DNA of 64,000 bases from Eretmocerus hayati (GCA_029851415.1 CM056743.1:20994905-21058904); one strand, 5' to 3'. Shown: positions 32,617 to 43,753, counted from the first letter of the stretch. A program made the numbers and translations. Notes: generated from the letters alone by a model not told the origin.

Positions 32617-33033
32617 GTCGGGTTCAAAATCGGGAGAGGATTGCTATGAGGGTTTTGTCACACAGTCGTCTCGGAACTGGATCCTGAGAAAATGGGTCGC
32701 AGATCAAGTCGCAGATTATGTGCCTATTTTCTCAAGATCCAGCTCTGAGCAGTACTTCAACACAACTCTTATACCTTACTTTTTGCCAGGAAAATAAGTA
32801 ATGATCAGGATCTCAGATTATGCTCAATCGCATGGATCCTAAGAAGAAGGATCGGATGCGCCTTCACTTCTATTGAGCCTGTCTACGGCTGTATGGCAAA
32901 TTGCTTTGTGTGTGTATGCGTTTATGCTGGTGCCTATACATTTTCTCGGAGTTATCGGCACTTAGTTTGCGGGGAATGAACTACTCAAACTCTGGCCAGT
33001 TTCTCTTGCCTGAGTCAAAAGTCCATTGTTCGA
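32617..33033. other. No gene; small inverted repeat
   Basis: GGATCCTGAGAAAATGGGTCG at about 32,680 and a TTTTCTCAAGATCC end near 32,742 form an imperfect 60-bp foldback. Nothing else is recognisable. Confidence 0.4.
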
Positions 33034-33085
33034 TACGGTTAATACTTGGCTTGGATGGGTGACCACCCATCTCGGTCTGCCAACC
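33034..33085 (+). pseudogene. 5S rRNA-like fragment
   Basis: GGTTAATACTTGG followed by CTTGGATGGGTGACCACCC resembles the 3' half of 5S rRNA (GGT-AGTACTTGGATGGGTGACC), with a short internal CTTGG duplication. Only about 50 bases are similar, so this is a 5S pseudogene or the head of a 5S-derived SINE, not a functional gene. Confidence 0.5.
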
Positions 33086-33133
33086 TTAAGGGTGTGTCCA
33101 CAAATGAAGCGCCGTGCGTCGCGCCATGCGCTT

Positions 33134-33386
33134 CAGGGTATGTCCACAAATAGCGCAGCGCGTGGCACATGGCGCAGCTCATGGCTCACGCGCTAGCGCT
33201 TACTTCGCCAGCCTATTCGCTTCCCATTCCTCAAAAATTTCTGAAAGTGGTGGCATTTCTATAATTCCGCCATAATCCCATGCATCACAAAGTTGTGATG
33301 CATATAGGGCGTCTCAGTGAGCGCTAGCGCGTTTGCCGTGAGCTGCGCCATGCGTCGTGCGCTGCGCTATTTGTGGACACACCCTG
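33134..33386. mobile_element. MITE with CAGGGT...ACCCTG ends, 253 bp
   Basis: CAGGGTATGTCCACAAATAG at the left and its near-complement at the right (ending CACACCCTG) give inverted ends of ~70 bp rich in GCGC. A partial relative (GGGTGTGTCCACAAATGAAG) lies at 33,090-33,133, directly upstream. CAGGG ends are common in hAT-type elements, but I do not see a clean 8-bp duplication. Confidence 0.65.
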
Positions 33387-33665
33387 ACTTGCTGGCTTTT
33401 TTCGATCGATTAGGTGACATTTACATCTCAACAATGTGAGCGGGAGGCACGAAATGTTACGGCATGAGCACCGTAAGGGTAGCATGACAAATGTGCCAAA
33501 CTCTCCGGAGCAAGTTTTCTCTCTTCAGGAGTTTTCTCTCGCTCCACGGGCATAATATACGGTCGAATGCGGGAATAGTTAGGTAAGGGTGAGTATCTAT
33601 ATCTCCAAACATGCCACGATAAGAAACACGAAACTTTAAAGCCACGAGATCCACTCTGGTTGATA

Positions 33666-35236
33666 TAGTCAGGCGTGTGACCCTCCCAGAAACGCTTCTA
33701 ATTCGAGTAAGTGGCTAAACTCGGTACTTCACTACGATCTTGGGCTTAAATGATAAGTGGTACATCGGGTAATCAATCTTGATGAGAATTATTGTTTAAA
33801 AATTTGGGCGTGGCATAAATAAACAATAAAAACACGCATTTTTCGCCTTTTTCACGGTTTTTTCATCATAAGTCGGAAAATATCCATTTTGTGGCAAAAT
33901 ATGTACAGTAACTTTTTGTAGATCTTCAAAAGATCTATAAAAAAGATCCCCACCATTTTCCTCGATACGCATCATTTCTGAGTTATTTGCCAAGTTTAGT
34001 GGCAAAATAGACCCTCTCTTCGATTTTCTCGCTAAATCTCGGTAACGATGCGTTTTTCGACAAAATACCATCAGACCTTTTTTGTAGATCAAAAAAAAAT
34101 CTACAATAAAGATTCCCACTCAATTTCTGCTCAGATGTGTTTATTCTGAGATAATGAGCAAACAAAATATGCGGTTGACTCAGCGGCTGTTCATACGAGA
34201 GGTACGGTAACTAACTTTCGTCCATTTCAACGCTGGCTCTACATTTTGTGGAAGATTGTATTATTTGACTGAATAAAGATAAAATGAGATATCACAAGAC
34301 CTTCTCGTTTCAATGACTACTCAACATCAACTTGGAACTTTATAGGAGTGAGCATAATCACGCATGTTGAATAAGCTCATCACAACAAACGTCCAAAGAT
34401 TGTCTTTCAATTTCAAAACTTATCGAACCAGACCGATAATTATTCTGTTGCTTCAGAGATACTGAGGGATCATTCTGTAAGTCTATTGATGATTAATGTT
34501 CCGAAAAATAAAAAATATCGAAATTTAATGAGGAATTTCAAAGAATACTCCGATTCTTATAGCGCGTTTACCTCAATTTGATGGAAAAGGACCATCTTTT
34601 GAAGTTACCTTTTCAACTCATTTCGTTAGATCTATCATGATCTACAAAAAAGCTCTTGGGTATTTTTTGAAAAATGCATCGTTCATAATGTGATGAATTA
34701 GATACACTAGCTAAGAAATAGCCGCTGAGTCGACCGCATATGTTTTCTGCTCATGATCTCAGAATAAACACATTTGGGTGGAAATTGAGTGGGAATCTTT
34801 ATTGTAGATTTGTTTTTGATCTACAAAAAAGGTCTGATGGTATTTTGTCGAAAAACGCATCGTTGCCGAGATTTAGCGAGAAAATCGAAGAGAGGATCTA
34901 TTTTGCCACTAAACTTGGCAAATAACTCAGAAATAATGCGTTTCTCGAGGAAAATGATGGGGATCTCTTTTATAGATCTTTTAAAGATCTACAAAAAGTT
35001 ACTCTACACATTTTGCCGCAAAATGGATATTTTCCGACTTATGATGAAAAAACCGTAAAAAAGGCGAAAAAATGCGTGTTTTTATTGTTTATTTATGCCA
35101 CGCCCCAATTTTTAAACAATAATTCTTATCAATATTGATTATTGAATGTACCACCTATCATTTAAGCCCAAGATCGTAGTGAAGTACCGAGTTTAGCCAC
35201 TTAGTGATCGAATTCAGAGGGTCACACGCCTGACTA
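33666..35236. mobile_element. Foldback element, 1,571 bp, with ~500-bp arms
   Basis: TAGTCAGGCGTGTGACCCTC at 33,666 and its complement ending at 35,236 bound inverted arms of about 500 bp (to about 34,165 and from about 34,740). The interior (34,170-34,740) is unique. Arm blocks such as AGTCGGAAAATAT, TTTTTGTAGATC and AGTGGCTAAACTC are shared with the ~750-bp foldback modules in the satellite at 40-64 kb. The paired frames in the arms (33,796-34,119 and 34,789-35,058) are mirror images and not genes. Confidence 0.75.
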
Positions 35237-35280
35237 ATATGGTCTATTGGTCGAGAACAACTGTGGAACACACAAAAAAA

Positions 35281-35565
35281 TTAATAGATTAGAGGTAGTA
35301 TTAGCGGTACTGATAAATCAAGTGCGGAATATACCCGCGCTTGACTCGGCTTCCGGCCGCGACATAGGAATAGTAATGCACACAGCAGACAACAACCTAA
35401 CCCCGAAATCGCAGAAATGAGTGACACATGTGCTTGGATTATCTTTCGTAGGCTCTGAATCGTTAATTTGATCGTTCCAATGTGTTTTCCGTGCACTTCT
35501 ACTATTGTCTGTTCACTTTCGCAAAAATCTGTACGGTAGATATTAGCTAACTCGTCATTTCCCAT
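35281..35565 (-). CDS. Unassigned ORF with one predicted membrane segment
   Basis: The 94-codon frame has a polar N-terminal half and one hydrophobic stretch (about residues 48-67: S-L-I-S-A-I-S-G-L-G-C-C-L-L-C-A-L-L-F-L) followed by C-R-G-R-K, a typical membrane-anchor boundary. No family is recognised. It might be the last exon of a membrane protein or a chance frame. Confidence 0.25.
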   Translation of the reverse strand: MGNDELANIYRTDFCESEQTIVEVHGKHIGTIKLTIQSLRKIIQAHVSLISAISGLGCCLLCALLFLCRGRKPSQARVYSALDLSVPLILPLIY

Positions 35566-36440
35566 AAGACGCCGTGTTAACAGCGTTTTACATGATCGCT
35601 CAGAACTTTGTTCTCAGACTCTGAAGGCTCTTGAGATTTCAACTGAGTCGTCTTACGATATCAATCTACCAATGTGCCGAATTTCGTAATTTTCTGTACG
35701 GTGATTCGAGGACCGCTAATACTACCTTCATAAATATAATATGATTTAAAAATATTCAAATGACTTATCCAACCTATTCTTTTAATGAATCAGGATCGTT
35801 TTGAGATACTGAATTGTTATGGATTTGATGGAATGTGTTTTGCTGTTTCAAGTGTGAGATCTTTTTTGTTTGGTTGGAGGTAAAAAAAACCCCTTCCTTG
35901 AAATGTAATCGAAAACGGCCTAAATGCTGATTTCGATTCTTATGAGAGTGAGCCCCGAAGACCCTAAATACATATTCTACAAAAATCCTAGAGACGGTCC
36001 TTAGCGGAATATGAACATTTTTCTGGACGACCGTGCATAACAATCGTGGGAGTTACGTCTTTGTAAATGCATCAAATTTGACATATCTTCACATTGTTTT
36101 GAGAAGAGCTTTGCTTTATCCCGAGAATAATCCAAAGGAAAGAGTAATGTAGAGTACCCCTTGCCAAGACGAAAAAATTTAGGTTTTCATATGGCACTTG
36201 ACGCTCATGATTCAGTGCACCAGTGAAAAGCAAGGAGTCGTTTATTTTACACGTTCCCCGACTCGTTCCACAAGAGATATTAGAGTTATGACGTTTTTCC
36301 GACGCTGTCACTTTCTGTAAGCGAACATCACTGGATTATACATATATCGTAACATGAGTGAATAAACAGCACGACGCTATATCCTTTATGCGGCAACCCA
36401 CACTTTCAAGCCTTTTATGCGCTCACGCGCAACGTGTCTC
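35566..36440. other. No recognisable feature
   Basis: AT-rich sequence with short frames at 35,774-36,043 and 36,072-36,311 that have no recognisable motif. Confidence 0.3.
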
Positions 36441-36510
36441 GTGGGCCGTGAGGGTAATGTGTCGGACTTGTAACCGAAAAGTCTTGAGTTCGATACCCAG
36501 TGTCAGACCT
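36441..36510 (+). pseudogene. tRNA-Thr(TGT)-like fragment
   Basis: GTCGGACTTGTAACCGA resembles the anticodon arm of tRNA-Thr with anticodon TGT, and GAGTTCGATACCC fits a B box. The D-arm side (GTGAGGGTAATG) is degenerate and the acceptor ends do not pair. It is a tRNA pseudogene or SINE head. Confidence 0.5.
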
Positions 36511-37758
36511 TATATCAATGACCATGCTTTTTTCCATTTATTTGGGGGCCATTATTTACTAATTTTTCGTTCAGAACCAAATTGTTAATGATAACATTGG
36601 TTTTCAATAATCACAAAATTTTGTCAAACGACTCGTGTAAATGAAACATTACACGACTCGTTGCTTTTCACGCGGGAAGTTGATGAACTGTTACATCGTT
36701 TTGGTGGGTCAATGCTGTTTTTGAATATGTCAATGTCCCCTACGTGCGATCCTTACTTTCTCAATATTCTTGAAATACAGAATCACTCAAAAATGCCAAA
36801 AAGTGAATCTGAAGTATCACTTTTCTTCTCGGATCATTCCTAAATAAATTTTTAGGTAAGTTGAGATTCTAGAGAAACCCCACATACTGACAGTTACATC
36901 AAGTTCATACAGTACACCGTCCATTGTTAGCATTTGTAAACCCATCAAACACTGTATGAACTACTAAGTTCTCACAGATTTACTTCCGCCTTTCACAAAT
37001 TCTACTTAAAAGACTAGAATAAATTCGCAAAGATGACTTGTTTCATCTGGAAGAGAACGCACCTTCAGTATCTGTCACAATTGAAGCCAAATGTTATCCA
37101 AGGAAGTTTTCCATAGCACTAATATATTACCTGGTCTGGTTTTACTTTTGTAAAGAGTGTTTGCAATGTTTTTGTCTTCTTCAACAACACAGTCCAATAA
37201 TGGAAAATTTCTGTTGCTGGTCCTGTTCTGGAGCGTTTTGTAAAGGCATTTCATTACATTACGATATTTTCCACCCTCAAATTCTACTCCTTTTTGATTC
37301 CAAAAACTAGGAGCAGGGTAGTAATGTTGCATCACATCGATTCCTTTTCGTTCCAGTAGTTGGAGAAAGAAGTCCAACTTTGAGTCACTAGAAATGGTAG
37401 AATATCTCTGATGGACTTAAAACTCATGCACCAAAAATTATACCATACATTGGAGTCTTCTTTTCAAAGCAGTAGGCATGTATACTTACATTATAACTTG
37501 TAAGTTAATGTATTATTCATTATCTTGTAACTTCGTGAGGCCGCTTGGTGGATATCTAGTTCTCAGGTTTGATAGACTGTCATCATTGGTAAGTGATCAA
37601 AGTCTCTCGAGCATCAAACCAGGGGAGCTCTAGAATTTGCGCTTACTCACTTGATACTGGAAAGTAAAGTCCAAATTATTTGAATATAAACAATATCAAT
37701 TCCCCAATAGTTTTCTGAACCAGTTTGTGTAATCACTGGTTTAAAGCATAATTACTAC
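36511..37758. other. No firm gene
   Basis: The minus-strand frame 37,075-37,377 (100 codons) is protein-like but unrecognised, and the overlapping plus-strand frame is its shadow or vice versa. A small inverted pair (GTTCATACAGT near 36,903 and ACTGTATGAAC near 36,951) may be a tiny foldback. Confidence 0.25.
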
Positions 37759-38106
37759 CGTGTCTCCCCTATTATAAGCCAAGTGCACAAATTCCATGTA
37801 CGCAAAGTTATAAGATATACCCCGAATGACTCTCTTGAAATTTAATTGACAATTGTGAGTGGAGAAAACGACAATTTTCTTAGTATAATGTTGAATACTA
37901 CAGAGATAAAGTTGAATGGAATAAACATGCATAGAGAATTTATTTCTTTCAACTTAATAGACCATAACTCAGGTAGGATTAACTACTTTCTTCAAAATTG
38001 TAAGACTTCCCTGGAATATAAGGCCTCACCTGTTTATAAGACACCTTTTTGGGCTTTTCGAAGCCAAAAAAAGTCATAACACATGCCTTATAATAAGGGA
38101 GACACG
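37759..38106. mobile_element. MITE with CGTGTCTCCC ends, 348 bp
   Basis: CGTGTCTCCCCTATTATAAG at the left and its near-complement at the right (CTTATAATAAGGGAGACACG) form ~21-bp inverted ends. The interior is AT-rich and non-coding. No certain target duplication could be read. Confidence 0.65.
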
Positions 38107-39180
38107 CTAACAGCAAAAACTTCTGTAACTGATGATTATAATCTTTCAACAGCTTGGTGTACTTTAAAAGTAGATAGGAAATTTGTAAACCATTATTCTA
38201 CATATTACGGCAAACACAGCTTTTGAAACAGTTAGAAACATTTGAAAAGAACTCATTGTTAGTCATCAGAAGAGTTTCAAATGCTTGATGGAAAGAATCA
38301 TGCCATTAATGAGATGAGATTAATTTCTTGAATTTGAATCGAAGCAACATCGAACTCGAACCATGAAGTAAGCTTTCGAAATCTTTAATCAACAATGCAC
38401 TGACACTTGTGAAAAAGGTCAATTCTTAAAGGTCATTGCATATCGATTAAGTCAAACTCGGGTGAGCTTACTCTGGATCAATCTCCCCATCAGATAATGT
38501 TGTCACTTGCAATGAGAATTCACTGATGGAACAAAGACCTGGCAAGGAAGGATTGCATTGGGTGGATACATTACCCCACACAAGTTCCAATAAAGCCTTT
38601 GTCAAGATTAAGAGAAAATTGCTGACCAGAATGAGATATCGCAAATACTTAGATAATATATATTCTAAGAATTACAAAGCTATGAAACATTTTGGCTGGG
38701 GAAATTTGGCAAATCTTCTCATATGAGTATCACATGCATTATCTTAAGAAGACTCTTATTCTCATTACAAGAGTATCATTATAAACGTTTGCCAAGCATG
38801 AAAAGAACTTCATCCAGTCCAATCAGAGCCAATTGAATTTGTTTCAATTGATGCAATTCAATGTACAATCTCTTTTCTCATGTGATATGATTGACTTCTT
38901 CAGCGTTACCTGGCACGATTTATCTCATTGAGCTTTGATGTACACTGATAACCTTTGCCGAACTGTGACACTTGCTTCAAATTTACAAATTCCAATCTAA
39001 TATTTGGAGCCGAATTGTACTAGTAACGTTGCTCGAAAAATAAATATACGAGAACGAGAAGCTGCGATCAATCCGATGAAATTTTTTTTTAAATTTACAG
39101 AAAATTTTTCCTGAGTTAATGAACTATGAGTTCCCTTTCTTTGCATCATAGAAATTTTTGTTGGCAACACAACAACTTGA
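38107..39180. other. No recognisable feature
   Basis: AT-rich. The 66-codon frame at 38,526-38,726 has no recognisable motif. Confidence 0.3.
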
Positions 39181-39256
39181 CCGCTAGAGGCGCCACCGTA
39201 GCTTCTCATTTGAGGTCACTAGAAGTAGGGAGGGTAGAGAGAACCCTCCCTACTAG
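39181..39256. repeat. Relic of the 15.4/18.6-kb element end plus a hairpin
   Basis: CCGCTAGAGGCGCCACC at 39,181 is the same motif as in the terminal repeats of the 15,361-18,633 element. It is followed by a hairpin (AGTAGGGAGGG / CCCTCCCTACT, about 39,224-39,254). Confidence 0.5.
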
Positions 39257-39295
39257 AAAGAATCGCGGTCATATGAGAAGGTCTGCACACTCTAA

Positions 39296-39490
39296 GCGCC
39301 TCAACAAGAAGTTTCCGCGCTGTCCGCAGTCCGCGCGGACGCGAAGAGAATACATGGGGAGCAATGGGAGTGAAGCGCGCATGCGCGGACATTGGAACAG
39401 GCCGCCTACCCCCACTCTTCCCATTACTTCCCATGTATTTTTTCGCGGCCACGCGGACTGCGGACAGGCGCGGAAACTTCTTGTCGAGGC
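39296..39490. mobile_element. GC-rich foldback element
   Basis: Imperfect inverted arms of ~75 bp share AAGAAGTTTCCGCGC, TGTCCGCAGTCCGCG and a TACATGGG block, around a ~35-bp centre. GC content is far above the flanks. Overlapping arginine-rich frames on both strands come from its composition. Confidence 0.65.
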
Positions 39491-39906
39491 CCTAAGCCGC
39501 GCACCCATACCTTGGATGAGGAGTGATTTTCCCTACTCTGCCGCCCAGAATTCAATATGTCCGGCCCGTTAGGTAGGCGCGCGTGGGCGTCAGCCGTCTG
39601 CTTGGGATCTGAAAATAGCTATAGCTGATCGGACAACACGCAATAGCGACGAATTTCAATAAAGAAACTAATCCAAACACGACTTCTTTTCGCTCTTCCA
39701 AATCCTCTTTCACAATATCCAGTCGTCAACAGGCAGATAATCCAGTTCGATGAATTTGGCAATGACACAAGATTAAGGGTGATACAGTCTAAGTCTGAAT
39801 CATCCGAATTCCTGGATGATTGGTTCAAGAATGGACTCTTTTCTTAAACTCAATTCCCCTTGGGAGTTCGCGGTGTATATGTGGCTTTTAGATCGAGGTA
39901 TGGGAA

Positions 39907-39983
39907 GAGCGCGGTAGCGAAGTGGTTAGCGTGCTTCAACGCTTTGTGTTTTGCCATCCAGGGTTCAAGTCCTGGTCGGGACG
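39907..39983 (+). pseudogene. tRNA-like fragment with A and B boxes
   Basis: GTAGCGAAGTGGTTAGCG fits an A box and GGTTCAAGTCC (39,962-39,972) is a perfect B box; CCAGG/CCTGG can form a T stem. The acceptor ends pair poorly, so it is probably a tRNA pseudogene or SINE head rather than a working tRNA. A 22-T run (39,984-40,005) follows at once, then the satellite begins. Confidence 0.55.
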
Positions 39984-40005
39984 TTTTTTTTTTTTTTTTT
40001 TTTTT
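39984..40005 (+). terminator. T22 run, possible Pol III terminator
   Basis: Runs of four or more T on the coding strand stop RNA polymerase III. This run lies directly after the tRNA-like sequence and directly before the satellite. Confidence 0.45.
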
Positions 40006-40982
40006 CATTCAATGACCAAATTCTCCTTTCTCGTAAAAACTGGATGACACCTATCCACGAGATGCGGTCTCGTACTTCAATTCGCCCTCTTACTCTTCGA
40101 TTCTGCTCTCTGAACAATCTCAACTCAGAGAATCATTCAAATTCTTCCGTCCAAACCGATGCGACATCCGAATTCCGAAACCATCAAAACAATCTCGCAA
40201 ATCTCGGTGATGCAACCATCCATCTCTGAATACTCTATCAACAGGAAGCGTGACTCCTCTACAGCCATTTTCTAAGGCAATCCGTTCTTTCACCATCCCA
40301 ACCTACTCTTTGGACCATATTCGAGTCAATAAATCATCCTGGATCCTTCGGATGAGCCGATGCGCAAGTCCACTCCAGGAACAATCGAGACTCTCCTGTA
40401 GATCTCGTCGACTCGATCAACCATTCCTGTACTGCATGGGCCAGAGGAGCTTCACCCAAGGTACCGTATCCTGTACGGGATTTCACCCATTTACTGTTCC
40501 ATCTTGCTCTCTGGGCCATGGTTGATTTAGAATACTATCCCGAATTCTTCGGATAAGCCGATGGACATGTCCACTTGAGGACCAATCGATACTATCCCTC
40601 CGTTCTTGCGGTTGCGAGCAATTTCTCCTCTACCGTAACTGCCAGAGAGAACCGGTCTACGAGATGCGGTCTTGCCCTGCGATTCGCCCTCTTACTGTTC
40701 GATTCTGCTTTCTGAACGATCTTGACCATGAGAATTATTCCATTCCTTCCGGGCAAACCGATGTGACACCCAAATTCCGAAACCATTGAAACAATCTCAA
40801 AGATCTCAGTGATGCGATCATATATCGCTCGATACTGTATCAACAGGGAGCGTGAGTTCTCTACAGCAATTTTCCACGGCATTCCGACCTTTTACCATTC
40901 CATCCTGCTATTTGGACCATATTCGAGTAAAAAAATCAATTCGGGACCTTCGAATGAGCCAATGCGCATAGCCACTGCAGGG

Positions 40983-41585
40983 CGCGGTATGGATAAAATA
41001 TGAAACATGCATGTTTTTACCTTCATCTCGCTTTTTCCACGATAACCCGGAAAATATCAATTTTTTGGAAAAATTTGTAGAATAACTTTTTGTAGATTTC
41101 TGGGAGATACACAAAATTGATCTGAACACTTTTCCTCGAGAACTGCAACTCTTCCGAGTAATTGCTCATCAAAGTCGGATTCGAATTTATTTGAACAAAT
41201 TCGCTCAAATTTCTTATAACGGGCTCAAACAATTTTTCTGATTAAACAAATTCGATCTTGACTTTGATGAGGGATAACTCGAAAGGGTTGCAGCTTGCAA
41301 GGGGAAATGTCTACAACAACGTTGTAGATCTTTCAGAGATCTACAAAAAGTTATTCCACGAATTTTTTCAGAGAATTGATATTTTCCGACTTATTGTGGA
41401 AGAACCGAGATGAAGGTCAACACATGCATGTTTTTATAGTTCATTCATACCGCGCTCTGATATTTAAACATCGATTCTTGTTAATATCGATTATTGAAGG
41501 TATCACCTACCATTTGAGCCAACAAGCGTCGTGTTGTACTGAGTTTAGCCACTTAATGATGGAATTTCGGAGGTAATTTAACTAT
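40983..41585. repeat. Foldback module, copy 1 (left end truncated)
   Basis: It lacks the outer left ~150 bp seen in other copies and starts at GGGCGCGGTATGGAT. Both palindromic halves (from AACATGCATG to CACATGCATG) are present. It lies in the diverged edge of the array. Confidence 0.7.
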
Positions 41586-43179
41586 CTATGTAATTCTCGT
41601 CGACTCGATCAACCGCTCCTGTACTGCATGAGCAGGAGAACTTAACCCAAGGTACCCCAACCTGTACAGAAACTCACCCTTTTACTGTTCCATCTTGCTC
41701 TCTGGGGCATGTTTGATTCCGCTGAACTGTCCCGGGTTTTTCGGATAAGCCGATGCACATGTCCAATCGACCGATCCACCAGATGCGGCCCCGTACTCCA
41801 ATTCGCTCTTTTACTGTTCGATTCTGCTCTCTGAACGATCTTGACCGAGAGAATCATTCAAATCCCTTCGACCAAACCGATGCGGGACCCGAATTCCGAA
41901 TAAATTGAAACGAATCGACAAATCCCAGTGATGCAAACAAACAGCTCAGGGTACTTCATCGAAAGTAAGCTTGAGTTCTCCACAGCCATGTCCCACGGCA
42001 ATCCGCCCTTTTACCATTCTATCCTGCTATTTCGACCAAATTCAACTCTATTAATCGTTCCGGATCCGCCGAATGAGCCGATGCACATGTCCACCCCAGG
42101 ATCGGTCGAGACTCCCCTGTGGTTTTCATCGACTCGACCAACCATTCCTGTAATACATGGGCCAGGGGAGGTTCATCCAGAGTGCCCCATACTGAGCAGT
42201 AAATCACCCTTTTACTGTTCCATCCTGCTCTCTGGGCCAAGTTTGATTCAGTAAAACTATACCGAGTCCTTCGTATGAACCGGAGCACATGTCTAATCGA
42301 CCTATCCACCAGATGTGGCCCCTCACTCCATCTCGCCCTCTTACCGTTCGATTCTGCTCCCTGAACGATCTTGACCGAGAGAATCATTGAAATTCCTCCG
42401 ACCAAACCGATGCGGGACCCGAATTCCGAATGAATCGGAACAGATCAACAAATCCCAGTGATGGAAACATACATCTCAGGGTACTCCATCGAAAGTAAGC
42501 GTGAGTTCTCCACAGCCATTTCCCACGGCAATCCGCCCTTTCACCAATCTATCCTGCTATAGCGACCATATTCGACTCTATTGATAGTTCGGGATCCTTC
42601 GGATTAGCCGATGCACATGTCTACACCAGGATCGATCGAGACTCTCCTGTAATTCTTGTCGATGCGATCAACCATTGGTGTAATGCATGGGCCACAGGAT
42701 GTTCACTCAAGGTACCCAACCCTGAACAGGAATTAACCTTTTACTGTTCGATCCTGCTCTTTGGGCCATGTATGATTCAGTGAAACTGTCCCGGGTTCTT
42801 CGGATAAGCCGATGCACATGTCCAATCGACCGATCCACCAGATGCGGCCCCGTACTCCAATTCGCTCTTTTACTGTTCGATTCTGCTCTCTGAACGATCT
42901 TGACCGAGAGAATCATTCGAATCCCTTCGACCAAACCGATGCGTGACCCGAATTCCGAATAAATTAAAACGAATCAATAAATCCCAGCTCAGGGTACTTC
43001 ATCGAAAGTAAGCTTGAGTTCTCCACAGCCATGTCCCACGGCAATCCGCCCTTTGACCATTCTAACCTGCTATTCCGACCATATTCGACTCTATTAATCG
43101 TCCCGGATCCGCCGAATGAGCCGATGCACATGTCCATCTCAGGATCGGTCGAAACTCCCCTGTGGTTTTCATCGACTCG

Positions 43180-43183
43180 ATCA
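43180..43183. repeat. Target-site duplication ATCA (left) of the TRIM
   Basis: ATCA is repeated at 43,754-43,757. All sister satellite units show a single ATCA at this point (CGACTCGATCAACCATTCC), so the empty site is known. Confidence 0.9.
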
Positions 43184-43366
43184 TGTTATGATTCTATTCG
43201 CCTTCATGCGCTGAATAAAAAGTGCGACCGCCGGGAAACGATCCGGCGACCTCTTGATCAAGAGACTGACACGCTGTTGACTGAGCTAGTCCGGCCGCAC
43301 CAAGCGGCGGCCCTTATATGTGATACCCTTGAAGTGCGGGCGCCTGTGTAGCTTGCGCCCGTAACA
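43184..43366 (-). repeat. TRIM 3' LTR (minus orientation)
   Basis: Carries a TATA-like ATATAAGG (about 43,313-43,320 on the minus strand) followed by the tRNA-like segment at 43,222-43,300 and TTTTT. Confidence 0.85.
43222..43300 (-). ncRNA. tRNA-Lys-like segment inside the TRIM 3' LTR
   Basis: On the minus strand GTGCGGCC at the start pairs with GGTCGCAC at the end (8 bp, one G-U). TAGCTCAGTCAACAGCG fits a D arm and A box, and GCCGG-ATCGTTTC-CCGGC a T arm with a weak B box. The middle AGTCTCTTGATC resembles the tRNA-Lys(CTT) anticodon region, but a perfect palindrome (CTCTTGATCAAGAG) has replaced the normal anticodon stem. TTTTT follows directly, as after a Pol III gene. It is unlikely to be a working tRNA; a Pol III promoter or structured RNA is plausible. 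Confidence 0.6.
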
Positions 43367-43570
43367 CACCCCCTGGGCAGAGTCGACGATGTCCTCATCG
43401 TCTGAACTTCATGTCATTGACTTCTAATTGTCGTCTATGTAGATCCCGAGTCCATCTTGTCGGTACAGCAGGTCTACGCGTGGGCAGCGCCACCTAATTA
43501 TCATCGTTGATTATCCTCCGAGTACGCAGTCCACTTGTGGGCGGGGTTCGTTCCGCTTTCTGACACCAGT

Positions 43571-43753
43571 TGTAATGATTCTATTCGCCTTCATGCGCTG
43601 AATAAAAAGTGCGACCGCCGGGAAACGATCCGGCGACCTCTTGATCAAGAGACTGACACGCTGTTGACTGAGCTAGTCCGGCCGCACCAAGCGGCGGCCC
43701 TTATATGTGATACCCTTGAAGTGCGGGCGCCTGTGTAGCTTGCGCCCGTAACA
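43571..43753 (-). repeat. TRIM 5' LTR (minus orientation)
   Basis: Identical to the other LTR except for one base. Confidence 0.85.
43609..43687 (-). ncRNA. tRNA-Lys-like segment inside the TRIM 5' LTR
   Basis: Exact copy of the segment at 43,222-43,300, again followed by TTTTT on the minus strand. Confidence 0.6.

Larger units (their letters stand above)
43184..43753 (-). mobile_element. TRIM retroelement, 570 bp, with 183-bp LTRs
   Basis: Two 183-bp direct repeats (43,184-43,366 and 43,571-43,753) start TG and end CA, and differ by one base (fourth position T or A). On the minus strand a primer-binding-site-like TGGTGTCAGAAAGCGG begins two bases after the 5' LTR, and a purine-rich GCCCAGGGGGTG abuts the 3' LTR. 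The internal part is only 204 bp and codes for nothing. Size, LTRs, PBS, PPT and 4-bp target duplication fit a terminal-repeat retrotransposon in miniature, which must borrow gag-pol from another element. It inserted into one satellite unit and is not seen in the others, so it is younger than the array. Confidence 0.88.

Noticed and set aside
33796..35058. Paired ~90-107-codon ORFs at 33.8-34.2 and 34.7-35.1 kb
   Set aside because: They are mirror copies in the arms of one foldback element.
36441..36510. Functional tRNA-Thr gene
   Set aside because: The acceptor stem does not pair and the D arm is degenerate.
43031..43738. ORFs spanning the TRIM (106, 67 and 119 codons)
   Set aside because: They run across LTR borders and the tRNA-like segment; the element has no coding capacity.
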